From: Geodermatophilus obscurus
GTDB lineage: Bacteria > Actinomycetota > Actinomycetes > Mycobacteriales > Geodermatophilaceae
Direction: 5' to 3'
NCBI RefSeq assembly: GCF_900115395.1
Contig: NZ_FOWE01000010.1
Span: 186,001 to 250,000 of the forward strand
DNA: 64,000 nt
Part shown: positions 44,561 to 53,332 of the stretch, piece by piece
How the letters are laid out: each line of letters opens with the position of its first letter
Numbering within the stretch: position 1 is the first letter of the stretch
Program-made: the position numbers and the translations under genes
The notes under the pieces: model-generated
Databases searched by the model: none
Told to the model about the DNA's origin: nothing
Seen by the model: only the letters and a program-made list of their open reading frames with translations

Positions 44561-45754
44561 TCACTTCAGCGCGCTGCCCGCGCGCCACTCCTCCCACGGG
44601 ATCGTCCAGTCGGCGATGTCCGAGGTCAGCGTGCCGGCGCCGGAGCCGCGGATCTCGACGACGTCGCCGGGCCGGGAGAACTCGTAGAACCAGCGGGCGT
44701 TCTCGGTGGAGAGGTTGATGCACCCGTGGGACACGTTCTCCCGGCCCTGCTGCGCCACCGACCAGGGGGCGCCGTGGACGAACTCGCCGCTGTCGGAGAG
44801 CCGCACGGCCCACTGGACGGGCGTCCGGTACCCGTCGGGGCTGTCGACCGGGACGCCGTAGGTGCTGGAGTCCATGACCCGCTCGGCGTTGAGCTCGGTC
44901 ACCACGTGCGGGCCGTTGTAGCTCGGGGTCTCGGGGCTGCCGGCGCTCATCGGGAAGTCCTGCACCAGCCGGTCGCCGTCGTAGACCTGCAGCCGGTGGG
45001 TGGCGGCGTCGGCGATCGACACGTGCCGCTCGCCGACGGAGAAGGACACCGTGCGGTCCTTCTCGCCGTAGACACCCTCGCCGAAGGGGACGCCGTAGAG
45101 GTCGGCGTCGAGGGTCACGTCGGTGTCGGCCGGCCAGTACTGCGAGGGCCGGAAGTGCACCTCGGTGTCGCTCAGCCAGCTCCACACGCCGTCGGTGGGA
45201 GTGGAGCTGGTGACGACCAGGTGGCTCTCGACGGCGGCCCGGTCAGTGACCGGCTGGTCGAAGTAGACCCGGATCGGCATGCCGACGCCGACCGTCTGCC
45301 CGTCCAGGGGGCCGATCGCGGGGGTGCTCAGGGCGTCGGGGTCGGCGGTGGTGAAGGTGGCGCTGGCCTCGGCCCGCTCGTCGTCGGCGTTCACGGCGGA
45401 GGCGGTGAGCGTGTAGGTCGTGTCGTAGGCGAGGTCCTCGTCCGGCGTCCAGACCCGGGCGCCCGCTGAGTCGCCGTCGGCCACCGTCCCGGGGACGTCG
45501 GCGCCGGTGTCGTCGGTCACGGCGACGTCGGCCAGCTCGCCGTCGGTGACGGAGATCTCGAGCGGGCCGGCCGGCGGGACGTCGGCCGCACCGTCGGCCG
45601 GCGCGAGCTGCAGCTGCGGCGGGGCGGCGTCGGCCGACGTGGTCGCGGTCGTGCCGGTCGGGGACGGCGCCGCGGTCTCCCCGCCCCCGGTGCACCCGCT
45701 GACCAGCAGCAACGCCGCCGTCGCCACCAGAGCCGCTGTCCCTCGCACGCCCAC
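44561..45754 (-). CDS. L,D-transpeptidase lipoprotein (Ig-like plus YkuD domains)
   Basis: 397 residues. Lipobox LVSGC at Cys21 after a hydrophobic signal, a Ser/Thr/Pro linker, two Ig-like domains (about 60-250), then a YkuD catalytic domain with HGAPW and SHGCINLS, whose Cys is the nucleophile. This is the Ldt architecture of actinobacteria: it forms 3-3 cross-links in peptidoglycan from the outer face of the membrane. GTG 45754 is chosen because GGGAGC precedes it and it directly begins the signal peptide; the frame opens further upstream. Confidence 0.94.
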   Translation of the reverse strand: MGVRGTAALVATAALLLVSGCTGGGETAAPSPTGTTATTSADAAPPQLQLAPADGAADVPPAGPLEISVTDGELADVAVTDDTGADVPGTVADGDSAGARVWTPDEDLAYDTTYTLTASAVNADDERAEASATFTTADPDALSTPAIGPLDGQTVGVGMPIRVYFDQPVTDRAAVESHLVVTSSTPTDGVWSWLSDTEVHFRPSQYWPADTDVTLDADLYGVPFGEGVYGEKDRTVSFSVGERHVSIADAATHRLQVYDGDRLVQDFPMSAGSPETPSYNGPHVVTELNAERVMDSSTYGVPVDSPDGYRTPVQWAVRLSDSGEFVHGAPWSVAQQGRENVSHGCINLSTENARWFYEFSRPGDVVEIRGSGAGTLTSDIADWTIPWEEWRAGSALK

Positions 45755-45920
45755 TGCTCCCTCGACCCCGTCCGCCCGCGCCCGGCCGGGCGCGGCTGCA
45801 CCCGGACCAGTGTCCACGTGGACGTGCGGAGCAGGACCGTCTCTCGTCCCGGCCCCGGCGGCGAGCGCCTGCCGGGCGCTGGTATCGTCGTCCCTCGGAG
45901 CCCGGGCAGCCGGGAGACAC

Positions 45921-45993
<73 letters not shown>

Positions 45994-46003
45994 CAGCACA
46001 CTC

Positions 46004-46035
46004 CAGCGGCCCCTCCCCTCCGGGAGGGGCCGCTG
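46004..46035 (+). terminator. Hairpin terminator after tRNA-Lys
   Basis: 14-bp GC stem (46004-46017 with 46022-46035) and CTCC loop, 10 bases after the tRNA. Confidence 0.82.
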
Positions 46036-46084
46036 TCGCACGTGGGCGCAGGACCGGACACCGGCGGCTGACACCCTCCGGGCC

Positions 46085-46420
46085 ATGACGGTCCTCCGCT
46101 CGGTCCTGCTGTTCCTGCTGGCCGCGGTCGCCGAGATCGGCGGCGCGTGGCTGGTCTGGCAGGGCGTCCGCGAACACCGCGGATGGCTCTGGATCGGGTC
46201 GGGCGTGCTCGCGCTCGGCGCCTACGGGTTCGTCGCCACGCTGCAGCCCGACGCCGACTTCGGCCGGGTCCTCGCCGCCTACGGTGGCGTCTTCGTGGCC
46301 GGCTCGCTGGCCTGGGGCGTGGTGGTGGACGGGTTCCGGCCCGGCCGCAACGACGTCGTCGGCGCGCTGATCTGCCTGGTGGGCGTGGCGGTGATCATGT
46401 ACGCGCCCCGCTCGGCGTAG
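46085..46420 (+). CDS. YnfA/UPF0060 family membrane protein
   Basis: 111 residues, four membrane helices. [58 protein letters not shown] and [26 protein letters not shown] are hallmark YnfA sequences. The family belongs to the drug/metabolite transporter superfamily and resembles small multidrug resistance proteins, with no established transport substrate. ATG 46085 begins the family's usual N-terminus. Confidence 0.93.
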   Translation: MTVLRSVLLFLLAAVAEIGGAWLVWQGVREHRGWLWIGSGVLALGAYGFVATLQPDADFGRVLAAYGGVFVAGSLAWGVVVDGFRPGRNDVVGALICLVGVAVIMYAPRSA

Positions 46421-46434
46421 CGGCGGCCCGCCGC

Positions 46435-46626
46435 TCAGCCGAGCCGGAGCCCGTGCTCGGCCAAGGCCTCGTCGAGCATGCGCAGCGCCTTCGGGCCCAC
46501 GCCGTGCAGCGCGGCCAGCGACGCCCGCGGGACACCGGCGAGGTGGTCCAGTCGCGTGTAGCCGGCCCCGCGGAGCGCCCCGGTGGCCGGCGCACCGATC
46601 CGGGGCAGCTCGTCGAGTGGCGTCAC
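46435..46626 (-). CDS. Helix-hairpin-helix DNA-binding protein (63 aa)
   Basis: MTPLDELPRIGAPATGALRG and ALHGVGPKALRMLDEALAEHG are two helix-hairpin-helix elements (PRIGAPAT; HGVGPKAL), as in the RNA-polymerase alpha C-terminal-domain-like and other small DNA-binding proteins. It should bind DNA or RNA non-specifically; cellular role unknown. The GTG start at 46626 gives a complete small domain. Confidence 0.75.
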   Translation of the reverse strand: MTPLDELPRIGAPATGALRGAGYTRLDHLAGVPRASLAALHGVGPKALRMLDEALAEHGLRLG

Positions 46627-46651
46627 GGCACCGAACCGTAGTGCGCCGACG

Positions 46652-46702
46652 GTGTGCGCGGGAGCCGCATCCGGACACCCGGGATGCGGCTCCCACGCAC
46701 AC
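46652..46702 (-). terminator. Hairpin terminator
   Basis: 21-bp stem (46652-46672 with 46682-46702, one mismatch) and 9-nt loop, directly downstream of the minus-strand gene ending at 46705. Confidence 0.75.
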
Positions 46703-46704
46703 GC

Positions 46705-47286
46705 TCAGCCGCGGACGGAGCGGAGCACCTTCCGGACGCCGAGGACCGCCGCCCCGGCCCCGGCGACCCACGGCCCCGCGACCACCACCGGGTCGAGGAG
46801 TTGGTGCCGGACGTCGGAGCGCCCGCGCCGGGACCGCAGCCCGCCCCGGGTGAACTCCGTCTCGAGGCCGGTGGCGGGCGGCACGGGGCGGCCGGACGCG
46901 AACGAGCGCAGGGTGCTCCCCCACGCCTCGACCCGGTCACCCACGATGAGCAGCAGCCAGTGCGCCAGCCGGCCCTCGCTGAAGCGGGCGTAGGCGTAGC
47001 GGCGGATCGCGCCGGACAGGCCGTGCAGCGGCTGCGCCGTGCCGAACACCGGCGTGACGAAGGCGTGCTCGATCGAGTGCTCGCGACCTTCGCTACCGGG
47101 CTGTCGCTCCGGGAAGTCCCAGTGGGCGCCGGTGTCGGCCGGGTACTGGAGCTTCGGGTACGACGGCCGGTCGGCGGGGTCGAGGTCGGCTCCCCAGCCG
47201 GGGATGCGGGCGCGCAGTTCCTCCCGGCTCGGGGGCGGGGTGCGCTTGTCGCGGAGGTAGGCGCTGGGGATGTCGGGGTCGGTCAC
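46705..47286 (-). CDS. Conserved hypothetical protein (193 aa)
   Basis: A soluble protein beginning MTDPDIPSAYLRDKRTPPPS, with PSYPKLQYPADTGAHWDFPERQ and HSIEHAFVTPVFGTAQPLHG. A weakly hydrophobic stretch near the C-terminus (PVVVAGPWVAGAGAAVLGV) may contact membrane. I recall similar proteins in actinobacteria without known function. The GTG start at 47286 lies 10 bp after the stop of the dehydrogenase gene, so it is probably in the same operon. Confidence 0.65.
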   Translation of the reverse strand: MTDPDIPSAYLRDKRTPPPSREELRARIPGWGADLDPADRPSYPKLQYPADTGAHWDFPERQPGSEGREHSIEHAFVTPVFGTAQPLHGLSGAIRRYAYARFSEGRLAHWLLLIVGDRVEAWGSTLRSFASGRPVPPATGLETEFTRGGLRSRRGRSDVRHQLLDPVVVAGPWVAGAGAAVLGVRKVLRSVRG

Positions 47287-47296
47287 GTCGTCCTCC

Positions 47297-48445
47297 TCAG
47301 GCCGCGTCGGGGACGATGACCGGCTTGATGCAGCCGTCGAGCTTGGCGGAGAACACGTGGTAGGCCTCGGCGATCTCCTCCAGCGGGAACCGGTGCGTCA
47401 CCACCTCGCGCGGGGTGAGGTGGCCGTTGCGGACGTGCTCGAACATCCGCGGCCACTGCCGCTTCACCGGCGTCTGGTTCATCCGCAGGGTGAGGCCCTT
47501 GTTCAGCGCGTCGCCGAACTTCACCGCGTTGGGGATCGGGCCGTAGGCGCCGACCACCGAGACGGTGCCGCCCTTGCGCACGCCGTCGATGGCCCAGTTG
47601 AGCGCGACCGGTGAGCCGCCCTGCAGCTTCAGCTTCGTGCCGGTGACCTGCTGCAGGAAGTTGCCGTCGGCCTCCGCGCCGGCCGCCTCGATGACGACGT
47701 CGGCGCCGAGGTAGTCGGTCTGCTTCTTCATCTCGACGACGACGTCGTCGACCTCGTCGTAGTCGATCGTCTCCGCGTACGCCATGGTCCGCGCCTTCTC
47801 CAGCCGCTCGGCCAGGTGGTCGACCACGATCACCCGGCCGGCACCCATGAGCCACGCCGACTGCGCGGCCACCAGGCCCACCGGCCCGGCGCCGAGGACG
47901 ACGACCGTGTCACCCTCGGCGATCTCGCCGAGCTGGGCGCCGAAGTATCCGGTCGCGGCGGCGTCGGTCAGGCAGACGGCGTCCTCGTCGTGCATCCAGT
48001 CGGGGATCCGGACCGGGCCGACGTCGGCGAAGGGGACGCGGACGTACTGGGACTGGCCGCCGTCGTAGCCGCCGGTGGTGTGGGAGTAGCCGTAGATCCC
48101 GCCGACCGCCGTCGCGTTGGGGTTGACGTTGTGGCAGTTGGAGTACAGGCCGCGGGCGCAGTACCAGCACGACCCGCAGAAGACGTTGAACGGCACCATC
48201 ACCCGGTCGCCGACCTGCAGGTTCTGCACCGAGGGACCGACCTGCTCGACGACGCCGATGAACTCGTGGCCGAAGGTGTGCCCGATCCGGGTGTCCGGCA
48301 TCAACCCGTGGTAGAGGTGCAGGTCGGAGCCGCAGATGGCGGCCAGCGTGACCCGCACGATCGCGTCGTTCGGGTGCTCGATCGACGGGACGTCCTTGTC
48401 CTCGACGCGCACCTTGTACGGACCGCGGTAGACCATCGCGCGCAC
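47297..48445 (-). CDS. Zinc-dependent alcohol dehydrogenase, formaldehyde-dehydrogenase-like
   Basis: 382 residues. Catalytic zinc ligands in ICGSDLHLYHG and GHEFIGVVE, structural-zinc cysteines in VFCGSCWYCARGLYSNC, and NAD site VVLGAGPVGLVAAQSA. The long form with GGIYGYSHTTGGYDGGQSQY resembles glutathione-independent formaldehyde dehydrogenases and threonine-dehydrogenase-like members of the MDR family. Substrate not certain. GTG 48445 has AGGAGGAGG upstream; an ATG nine bases later is possible. Confidence 0.88.
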   Translation of the reverse strand: MRAMVYRGPYKVRVEDKDVPSIEHPNDAIVRVTLAAICGSDLHLYHGLMPDTRIGHTFGHEFIGVVEQVGPSVQNLQVGDRVMVPFNVFCGSCWYCARGLYSNCHNVNPNATAVGGIYGYSHTTGGYDGGQSQYVRVPFADVGPVRIPDWMHDEDAVCLTDAAATGYFGAQLGEIAEGDTVVVLGAGPVGLVAAQSAWLMGAGRVIVVDHLAERLEKARTMAYAETIDYDEVDDVVVEMKKQTDYLGADVVIEAAGAEADGNFLQQVTGTKLKLQGGSPVALNWAIDGVRKGGTVSVVGAYGPIPNAVKFGDALNKGLTLRMNQTPVKRQWPRMFEHVRNGHLTPREVVTHRFPLEEIAEAYHVFSAKLDGCIKPVIVPDAA

Positions 48446-48550
48446 GGCGCCTCCTCCTCTGCGCGGGGCCGGCCCTGCTCGCCGGTGCCTGGCCCGTGCC
48501 CGCCGTCCGCGCCGGGGAAACCGGTTGTGCACGTCCCTAGCGTCGGGCGC

Positions 48551-48892
48551 ATGACCACGACCCCCGTGCTCGAGCCGGTGCACCGTCCGGAGGACGGCGA
48601 GCTCGTCGGACACCTGACCGCTGCCACCGACCGCGAGGGGTGGGTGGCGCACGCCGTCCCCGGCACCCCGCTGCGGACGTTCGCCACGCGCGCGGAGGCC
48701 GAGGCGTTCCTCCGCAGCCGCGGGCTGGCGCTGCTGGCCGAGCGGTGGGAGTACCGCCCGGCCGACGGCGGCGAGGCGCGCACCGCGTGGCTGGTCGAGG
48801 CCCGGCCCGGCGCGGTCGTCGTCCGGTTCGGCTACGACACCACCTCGGTGCGGCTGACCGGCGCGGAGCTCGAGCGGCTGACCCCGGCATAG
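48551..48892 (+). CDS. Hypothetical protein (113 aa)
   Basis: MTTTPVLEPVHRPEDGELVG starts a compact soluble protein with GELVGHLTAATDREGWVAHAV and EYRPADGGEARTAWLVEARPGAVVVRFGY, a possible small beta-rich domain. Not recognised. ATG 48551 is divergent from the zinc dehydrogenase gene; the following flavoprotein gene starts 27 bp downstream. Confidence 0.6.
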   Translation: MTTTPVLEPVHRPEDGELVGHLTAATDREGWVAHAVPGTPLRTFATRAEAEAFLRSRGLALLAERWEYRPADGGEARTAWLVEARPGAVVVRFGYDTTSVRLTGAELERLTPA

Positions 48893-48919
48893 CCACGGAC
48901 GGGGCGGCGTTCCGCGGGT

Positions 48920-49999
48920 GTGAGCAGCCCGCGGGACGTCGACGTCGTGGTGATCGGTGCGGGCCAGGCCGGCCTGTCGGCCGCGTACCACCTGGCCCGC
49001 CAGGGGTTCGCACCCGGCCGCGGCTCCGTCGTCCTCGACGCCGACGCCGCGCCGGGCGGCGCCTGGCAGCACCGCTGGCGGTCGCTGACCCTCGCGACGA
49101 CCCACCGGGTGCACGAGCTGCCGGGCCTGCCGTTCACGCCGGCGTCGGAGGACCTGCCCGCCGCCGACGCGGTGCCCGCCTACTTCGCCGAGTACGAGCG
49201 GCGGTTCGGCCTCGACGTCCGACGGCCGGTGCGGGTGTCGGCGGTCCGCCGCACCGGCGACGGGAGGTTCCTCGTCGAGGCGGACGTGGGCACCTGGCGG
49301 GCGCGCGGCGTCGTCAACGCCACCGGCACCTGGACCCGCCCGTTCGTGCCCCGCTACCCGGGTCAGGAGACCTTCCGCGGCCGGCAGCTGCACACGGTCG
49401 AGTACCGCGGTGCGGCGGAGTTCGCCGGTCGCGCCGTGGTGGTCGTCGGCGGCGGCGCGTCGGCGGTGCAGCTGCTCGGGGAGATCGCCCCGGTGGCCCG
49501 CACCACCTGGGTGACCCGCCGTCCCCCGGTCTTCCGCGAGGGTCCCTTCGGCGAGGAGGAGGGCCGCGCGGCGGTGGCGCGCGTCGAGGCCGCCGTCCGC
49601 GCCGGCCGCATGCCCGGCAGCGTCGTCGGCGTCACCGGGCTGGTGGTCACCCCCTGGGTGCGGCGGGCGCTCGACGACGGCGTGCTCACCCGGCTGCCGG
49701 TGTTCGACCGCATCACCCCTGACGGCGTCGCCTGGGACGACGGCCGGTTCGTCGCCGCCGACGTGATCCTGTGGGCCACCGGCTTCCGCGCCGCCGTCGG
49801 CCACCTGGCGCCGCTGCGGCTGCGCACCCGCGACGGCGTCATCCCGGTCGAGGGCACCTCCGCCGTCGGGGAGCCGCGGCTGCAGCTGGTCGGCTACGGG
49901 CCGAGCGCCAGCACGATCGGCGCCAACCGGGCCGGGCGGACCGCGGCGGTCACCCTGCGCCGGCTGCTCGCCGACGGTGGGCTGGCCCGCTCCGCCTGA
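48920..49999 (+). CDS. FAD/NAD(P)-binding flavoprotein monooxygenase-like
   Basis: 359 residues. FAD site VVVIGAGQAGLSAAYHLARQ, NAD(P) site VVVVGGGASAVQLLGEIA, and ILWATGFRAAVGHLAPL near the C-terminus: class B flavin monooxygenase / CzcO-like oxidoreductase architecture, though the FATGT-type fingerprint reads WATGF. Likely substrates are small ketones, sulfides or amines. GTG start at 48920, 27 bp after the hypothetical gene, so probably co-transcribed. Confidence 0.87.
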   Translation: MSSPRDVDVVVIGAGQAGLSAAYHLARQGFAPGRGSVVLDADAAPGGAWQHRWRSLTLATTHRVHELPGLPFTPASEDLPAADAVPAYFAEYERRFGLDVRRPVRVSAVRRTGDGRFLVEADVGTWRARGVVNATGTWTRPFVPRYPGQETFRGRQLHTVEYRGAAEFAGRAVVVVGGGASAVQLLGEIAPVARTTWVTRRPPVFREGPFGEEEGRAAVARVEAAVRAGRMPGSVVGVTGLVVTPWVRRALDDGVLTRLPVFDRITPDGVAWDDGRFVAADVILWATGFRAAVGHLAPLRLRTRDGVIPVEGTSAVGEPRLQLVGYGPSASTIGANRAGRTAAVTLRRLLADGGLARSA

Positions 50000-50126
50000 G
50001 CACCCCGACCGCACGCTCGGGGACGGATCAGGGTCGCGTCGGGGGATCGCCCCGATGTGCCGGACCCCGCCGCACCGGGACGCTTCCCGGCATGACCTCG
50101 CAGCCCCCCTCCCCGGCGGTGACCCC

Positions 50127-51047
50127 GTGATCGTCGCCTCCGACCTCACCAAGCGCTACGGCGACCGGGTCGCCGTCGACGGCGTCTCCTTCACCGTCCG
50201 CCCCGGCCACGTGACCGGCTTCCTCGGCCCCAACGGAGCCGGCAAGTCCACGACGATGCGCATGGTCATCGGCCTGGACCGGCCCACCTCCGGCACGGTC
50301 ACCGTCGACGGCGCCCGCTACGCCGACTCCCCCGCCCCGCTGCGCGCGGTCGGCGCCCTGCTCGAGGCGCGGGCGCTGCACCCGGGGCGCACCGCCCGCG
50401 CGCACCTGCGCTGGATGGCCGCGAGCAACGGCATCCCCGTCGCCCGGGTCGAGGAGGTGCTCGGGCTGGTCGGGCTGGAGTCGGTCGCCGGCCAGCGGGT
50501 CGGCCGCTTCTCCCTCGGCATGGGCCAGCGGCTCGGCATCGCCGCCGCGCTGCTCGGCGACCCGCCGGTCGTCGTCCTCGACGAGCCGGTCAACGGCCTC
50601 GACCCCGAGGGCATCCGGTGGGTGCGCACCCTGGCCCGCGACCTCGCCGCCGAGGGACGCACCGTGCTGGTCTCCAGCCACCTGATGGCCGAGATGGCGC
50701 TCACCGCCGACCACCTCGTCGTCATCGGCCGCGGCCGCGTCCTCGCCGACTGCTCGACCCGCGAGTTCATCGCCGAGCACGCCGCCTCCTACGTGAAGGT
50801 GCGCACCCCGCAGCCCGGGCAGCTCGCCGAGCTGCTGCGCCGCTCCGGCGCCGACGTGGTGCGCGACGGTGACGAGCTGCGCGTGCAGGGCGTCGACACC
50901 GTCACCACCGGTGAGCTCGCCGCCGCCGGGGGGCTGGTGCTCCACGAGCTCGGCCTCGTCACCTCCTCGCTCGAGGAGGCGTTCATGACCCTGACCGCCG
51001 GCAGCGTCGAGTTCGCCGCCGCCCACCCCGCCGAGGTGTCCCGGTGA
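50127..51047 (+). CDS. ABC transporter ATP-binding protein (ABC-2 exporter)
   Basis: 306 residues. Walker A GPNGAGKS, signature FSLGMGQRLGIAAALL, Walker B VVVLDEPVNGLDPEG and H-loop VSSHLMAEM. The C-terminal 80 residues form the regulatory extension usual in ABC-2 ATPases. The GTG at 50127 opens directly on the ABC domain. The stop overlaps the start of the permease gene by four bases; the two form an export system for drug, lipid or polymer of unknown identity. Confidence 0.93.
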   Translation: MIVASDLTKRYGDRVAVDGVSFTVRPGHVTGFLGPNGAGKSTTMRMVIGLDRPTSGTVTVDGARYADSPAPLRAVGALLEARALHPGRTARAHLRWMAASNGIPVARVEEVLGLVGLESVAGQRVGRFSLGMGQRLGIAAALLGDPPVVVLDEPVNGLDPEGIRWVRTLARDLAAEGRTVLVSSHLMAEMALTADHLVVIGRGRVLADCSTREFIAEHAASYVKVRTPQPGQLAELLRRSGADVVRDGDELRVQGVDTVTTGELAAAGGLVLHELGLVTSSLEEAFMTLTAGSVEFAAAHPAEVSR

Positions 51048-51862
51048 CCGCTCCCGTCCTGACCGCCCCCCGCACCGCGCCGCTGCCCCCCGGCGGCGCC
51101 ACCCTGCCCCGCGCCGTGCACGCCGAGTGGATCAAGCTGTGGTCGGTGCGCTCGAGCGGCTGGTCGGTGGCCGCGATGGTCGCCCTCGGCGCCGGGCTGA
51201 CCACGCTCGTGTGCGCGCTGGTCGCCCCCGACCTCGCCGCCGGCGGCACCGGTGAGCCGGTCGGCGCCTTCATCACCTGGGGACTGCTGTTCGCGCAGGT
51301 GACCGCCGTCGTGCTCGGCGCGCTCGTCGTCACCGGCGAGTACGGCACCGGCATGATCCGTGCGACCCTGGCCGCCAACCCCCGCCGCGGCACCGTGCTG
51401 GTGGCCAAGGCGGTGGTGCTCGCCTCCGTCCTGTTCGTGGCCGGCGTCGTGACCGCGTTCCTCGGCTGGCTGGGCGGCAACGCCTTCCTGTCCGCCGAGG
51501 GCATCGGCATCTCCCTCGGCGACGACGGGATGCTGCGCTCCCTGCTCGGCAGCGGCCTCTACATGGCCGGGCTCGGCCTGCTCGCGATGGCCGCCGGGCT
51601 GCTGCTGCGCTCCACCGCGGCGGTCGTCTCGGTGGTGCTGGCGCTGGTGTTCCTGGTCGGGAACCTGGTCATGCTGCTGCCCGGCGCCCTCGGCGAGTGG
51701 CTGACCAAGCTCATGCCGGGCAACGCCGGCTCGCGGATCGCCACGCCGGAGACGTTCAACCCGGTGCTGCTCGAGCCGTGGCCCGGGTTCGCCGTCTTCG
51801 CCGCCGAGGTCGCCGTCCTGCTCGCCGTCGGCGCGGTGGTCTTCCTCCGCCGCGACGCCTGA
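51044..51862 (+). CDS. ABC-2 type permease
   Basis: 272 residues with six membrane segments. The N-terminal AVHAEWIKLWSVRSSGWSVAA and the loop VVTGEYGTGMIRATLAANPRRG are diagnostic of actinobacterial ABC-2 permeases. It is the membrane partner of the overlapping ATPase gene. A 19-bp hairpin follows, so the pair is a complete two-gene operon. Confidence 0.92.
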   Translation: MTAPVLTAPRTAPLPPGGATLPRAVHAEWIKLWSVRSSGWSVAAMVALGAGLTTLVCALVAPDLAAGGTGEPVGAFITWGLLFAQVTAVVLGALVVTGEYGTGMIRATLAANPRRGTVLVAKAVVLASVLFVAGVVTAFLGWLGGNAFLSAEGIGISLGDDGMLRSLLGSGLYMAGLGLLAMAAGLLLRSTAAVVSVVLALVFLVGNLVMLLPGALGEWLTKLMPGNAGSRIATPETFNPVLLEPWPGFAVFAAEVAVLLAVGAVVFLRRDA

Positions 51863-51874
51863 GCACGAGGCACA

Positions 51875-51921
51875 GGAAGCGATCCCCACGTCCTGGGGCC
51901 CGGGACGTGGGGATCGCTTCC
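51875..51921 (+). terminator. Hairpin terminator after ABC operon
   Basis: A perfect 19-bp stem (51875-51893 with 51903-51921) and 9-nt loop starting 13 bases after the permease stop; one of the strongest hairpins here. Confidence 0.85.
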
Positions 51922-51973
51922 CATGCCGGTAGGGGTACACGACCGTGACGAGCAGAGCGGGCACAGTGGTGGG

Positions 51974-52366
51974 GTGACCTCCCCCGACCCCGCCGCCGCC
52001 GACCCCACTCCCTCCGACCCCGCCGCCTCCGACCCCGCCGCCCTCGGGCGCGAGCGCGCCGACCGGCTCGTGGGCCTGCTGGAGGCCGGCGACGGCCCCG
52101 GCGCCGACACCGTCCTCGCCGACGTCGCGGAGGTGCGCGACCTCGTCTACGTCGGCGCCGCGCTCACCGCGTTGGCCCACGCCGAGAGCCGCGGGCTGCC
52201 GCCGGCGCAGCGGGCACAGGCCAACACCCGCCGGCTGAACCTGGGCGCCGTCCGCGACGCCGCCCGCAACGACCCCGCCGCGCTGCGCGTGTGGCTGCGC
52301 CGCTCGGCCGAGGAGCTGCTGCTGCTGCGCTCGCTGCGCGCGGCGGCCGACCGGATCGCCGGCTGA
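51974..52366 (+). CDS. Hypothetical helical protein (130 aa)
   Basis: A Pro/Ala/Asp repeat-rich N-terminus (VTSPDPAAADPTPSDPAASD) leads into an all-helical, Ala/Arg/Leu-rich region (ERADRLVGLLEAGDGPGADT; RSAEELLLLRSLRAAADRIAG). No membrane segment or catalytic motif. I do not recognise it. GTG 51974 is the first plausible start after the terminator. Confidence 0.55.
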   Translation: MTSPDPAAADPTPSDPAASDPAALGRERADRLVGLLEAGDGPGADTVLADVAEVRDLVYVGAALTALAHAESRGLPPAQRAQANTRRLNLGAVRDAARNDPAALRVWLRRSAEELLLLRSLRAAADRIAG

Positions 52367-52369
52367 GCG

Positions 52370-53332
52370 TCAGCCCGCGACGGGCGCGAGCGCCGGGGCG
52401 GTCCGCGGCTCGAGGTGCACGCCGGCGATCATGCAGCGCACCGACCCGCCGGCGAGCTCCACGGTCGGGACCGCCACCGGCAGCAGCCGCGCGGACGCCT
52501 CGACCACCCGGCGCTGCGCCGCGGTCAGGCTGGCCAGCGCCCGGGCCGACAGCGCCAGCACCGGGCCGTCGTCGCCCTGCACCTCGATGGCGTTGCCGGC
52601 GAACTCGGCGACCTGGTGGGCGGTCAGCGGCACCACGGTGTGCCCACCGGCCGTCAGCCGGTCGACCAGCTCGTCGCGCTCGGCGGCCGAGGGCATGAGG
52701 TCCAGGCCGACCAGCGCGTACTCGCCGGCCACGCTCATCATCACGTTGGTGTGGTAGATCGCGCGGCCGGCCGGGTCGACGGCGTCGAAGACGACCGCCT
52801 CGTACCCGAACCCGCGGCAGAAGCGGTCCAGCGCGACCGGGTCCACCCGGCGCGAGCGGGCCACGTAGGCCACCCGGCCGACGTGGTCGAGCACCATCGC
52901 GCCGGTGCCCTCGAGGAAGACGCCGTCGTGCTCGAGGCCGGACAGGTCGACCACCTCGTGCACGCGGTAGGCGGCCTTGAGGAACTCGACGACGTCCCCG
53001 CGCCGCTCCCGGCGGCGGTTGGCCGCGTACATGGGGAACAGCGCCACCCGGCCGTCGGCGTGGGTCGACAGCCAGTTGTTCGGGAAGACGCTGTCGGGCC
53101 GGTCGGGCTCCGGGTCGTCGAACAGGTGCACCCGCACGCCGGCGCCGGTGAGGGCGTCGGCGAGCGCGGTGACCTCGTCGTGCGCGCGGCGGGCGAGGAC
53201 GGCGGGGTCCTGGCCGACCTCGGTCGCCTGGAAGGCGTTGTCCGCGAGGGTGAGCGGGTTGGGCCGGAAGGCGTGGGGCCGGACCAGGACGACCGCGGCG
53301 GGTGCCTGGCCGGAGTGGTCCGGCGCCGTCAC
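52370..53332 (-). CDS. ctlX: CtlX-like guanidino/citrulline hydrolase (arginine-deiminase-related)
   Basis: 320 residues. VVLVRPHAFRPNPLTLADNAF, DSVFPNNWLSTHADGRVALFPMYAANRRRERR, EGTGAMVLD and a C-terminal SVRCMIAGVHLEP, whose Cys sits at the nucleophile position, place it in the arginine-deiminase/DDAH superfamily, in the CtlX group proposed to hydrolyse citrulline to ornithine. GTG 53332 overlaps the stop of ornithine cyclodeaminase by four bases, strongly linking the two reactions. The substrate assignment rests on the family and the neighbour. Confidence 0.85.
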   Translation of the reverse strand: MTAPDHSGQAPAAVVLVRPHAFRPNPLTLADNAFQATEVGQDPAVLARRAHDEVTALADALTGAGVRVHLFDDPEPDRPDSVFPNNWLSTHADGRVALFPMYAANRRRERRGDVVEFLKAAYRVHEVVDLSGLEHDGVFLEGTGAMVLDHVGRVAYVARSRRVDPVALDRFCRGFGYEAVVFDAVDPAGRAIYHTNVMMSVAGEYALVGLDLMPSAAERDELVDRLTAGGHTVVPLTAHQVAEFAGNAIEVQGDDGPVLALSARALASLTAAQRRVVEASARLLPVAVPTVELAGGSVRCMIAGVHLEPRTAPALAPVAG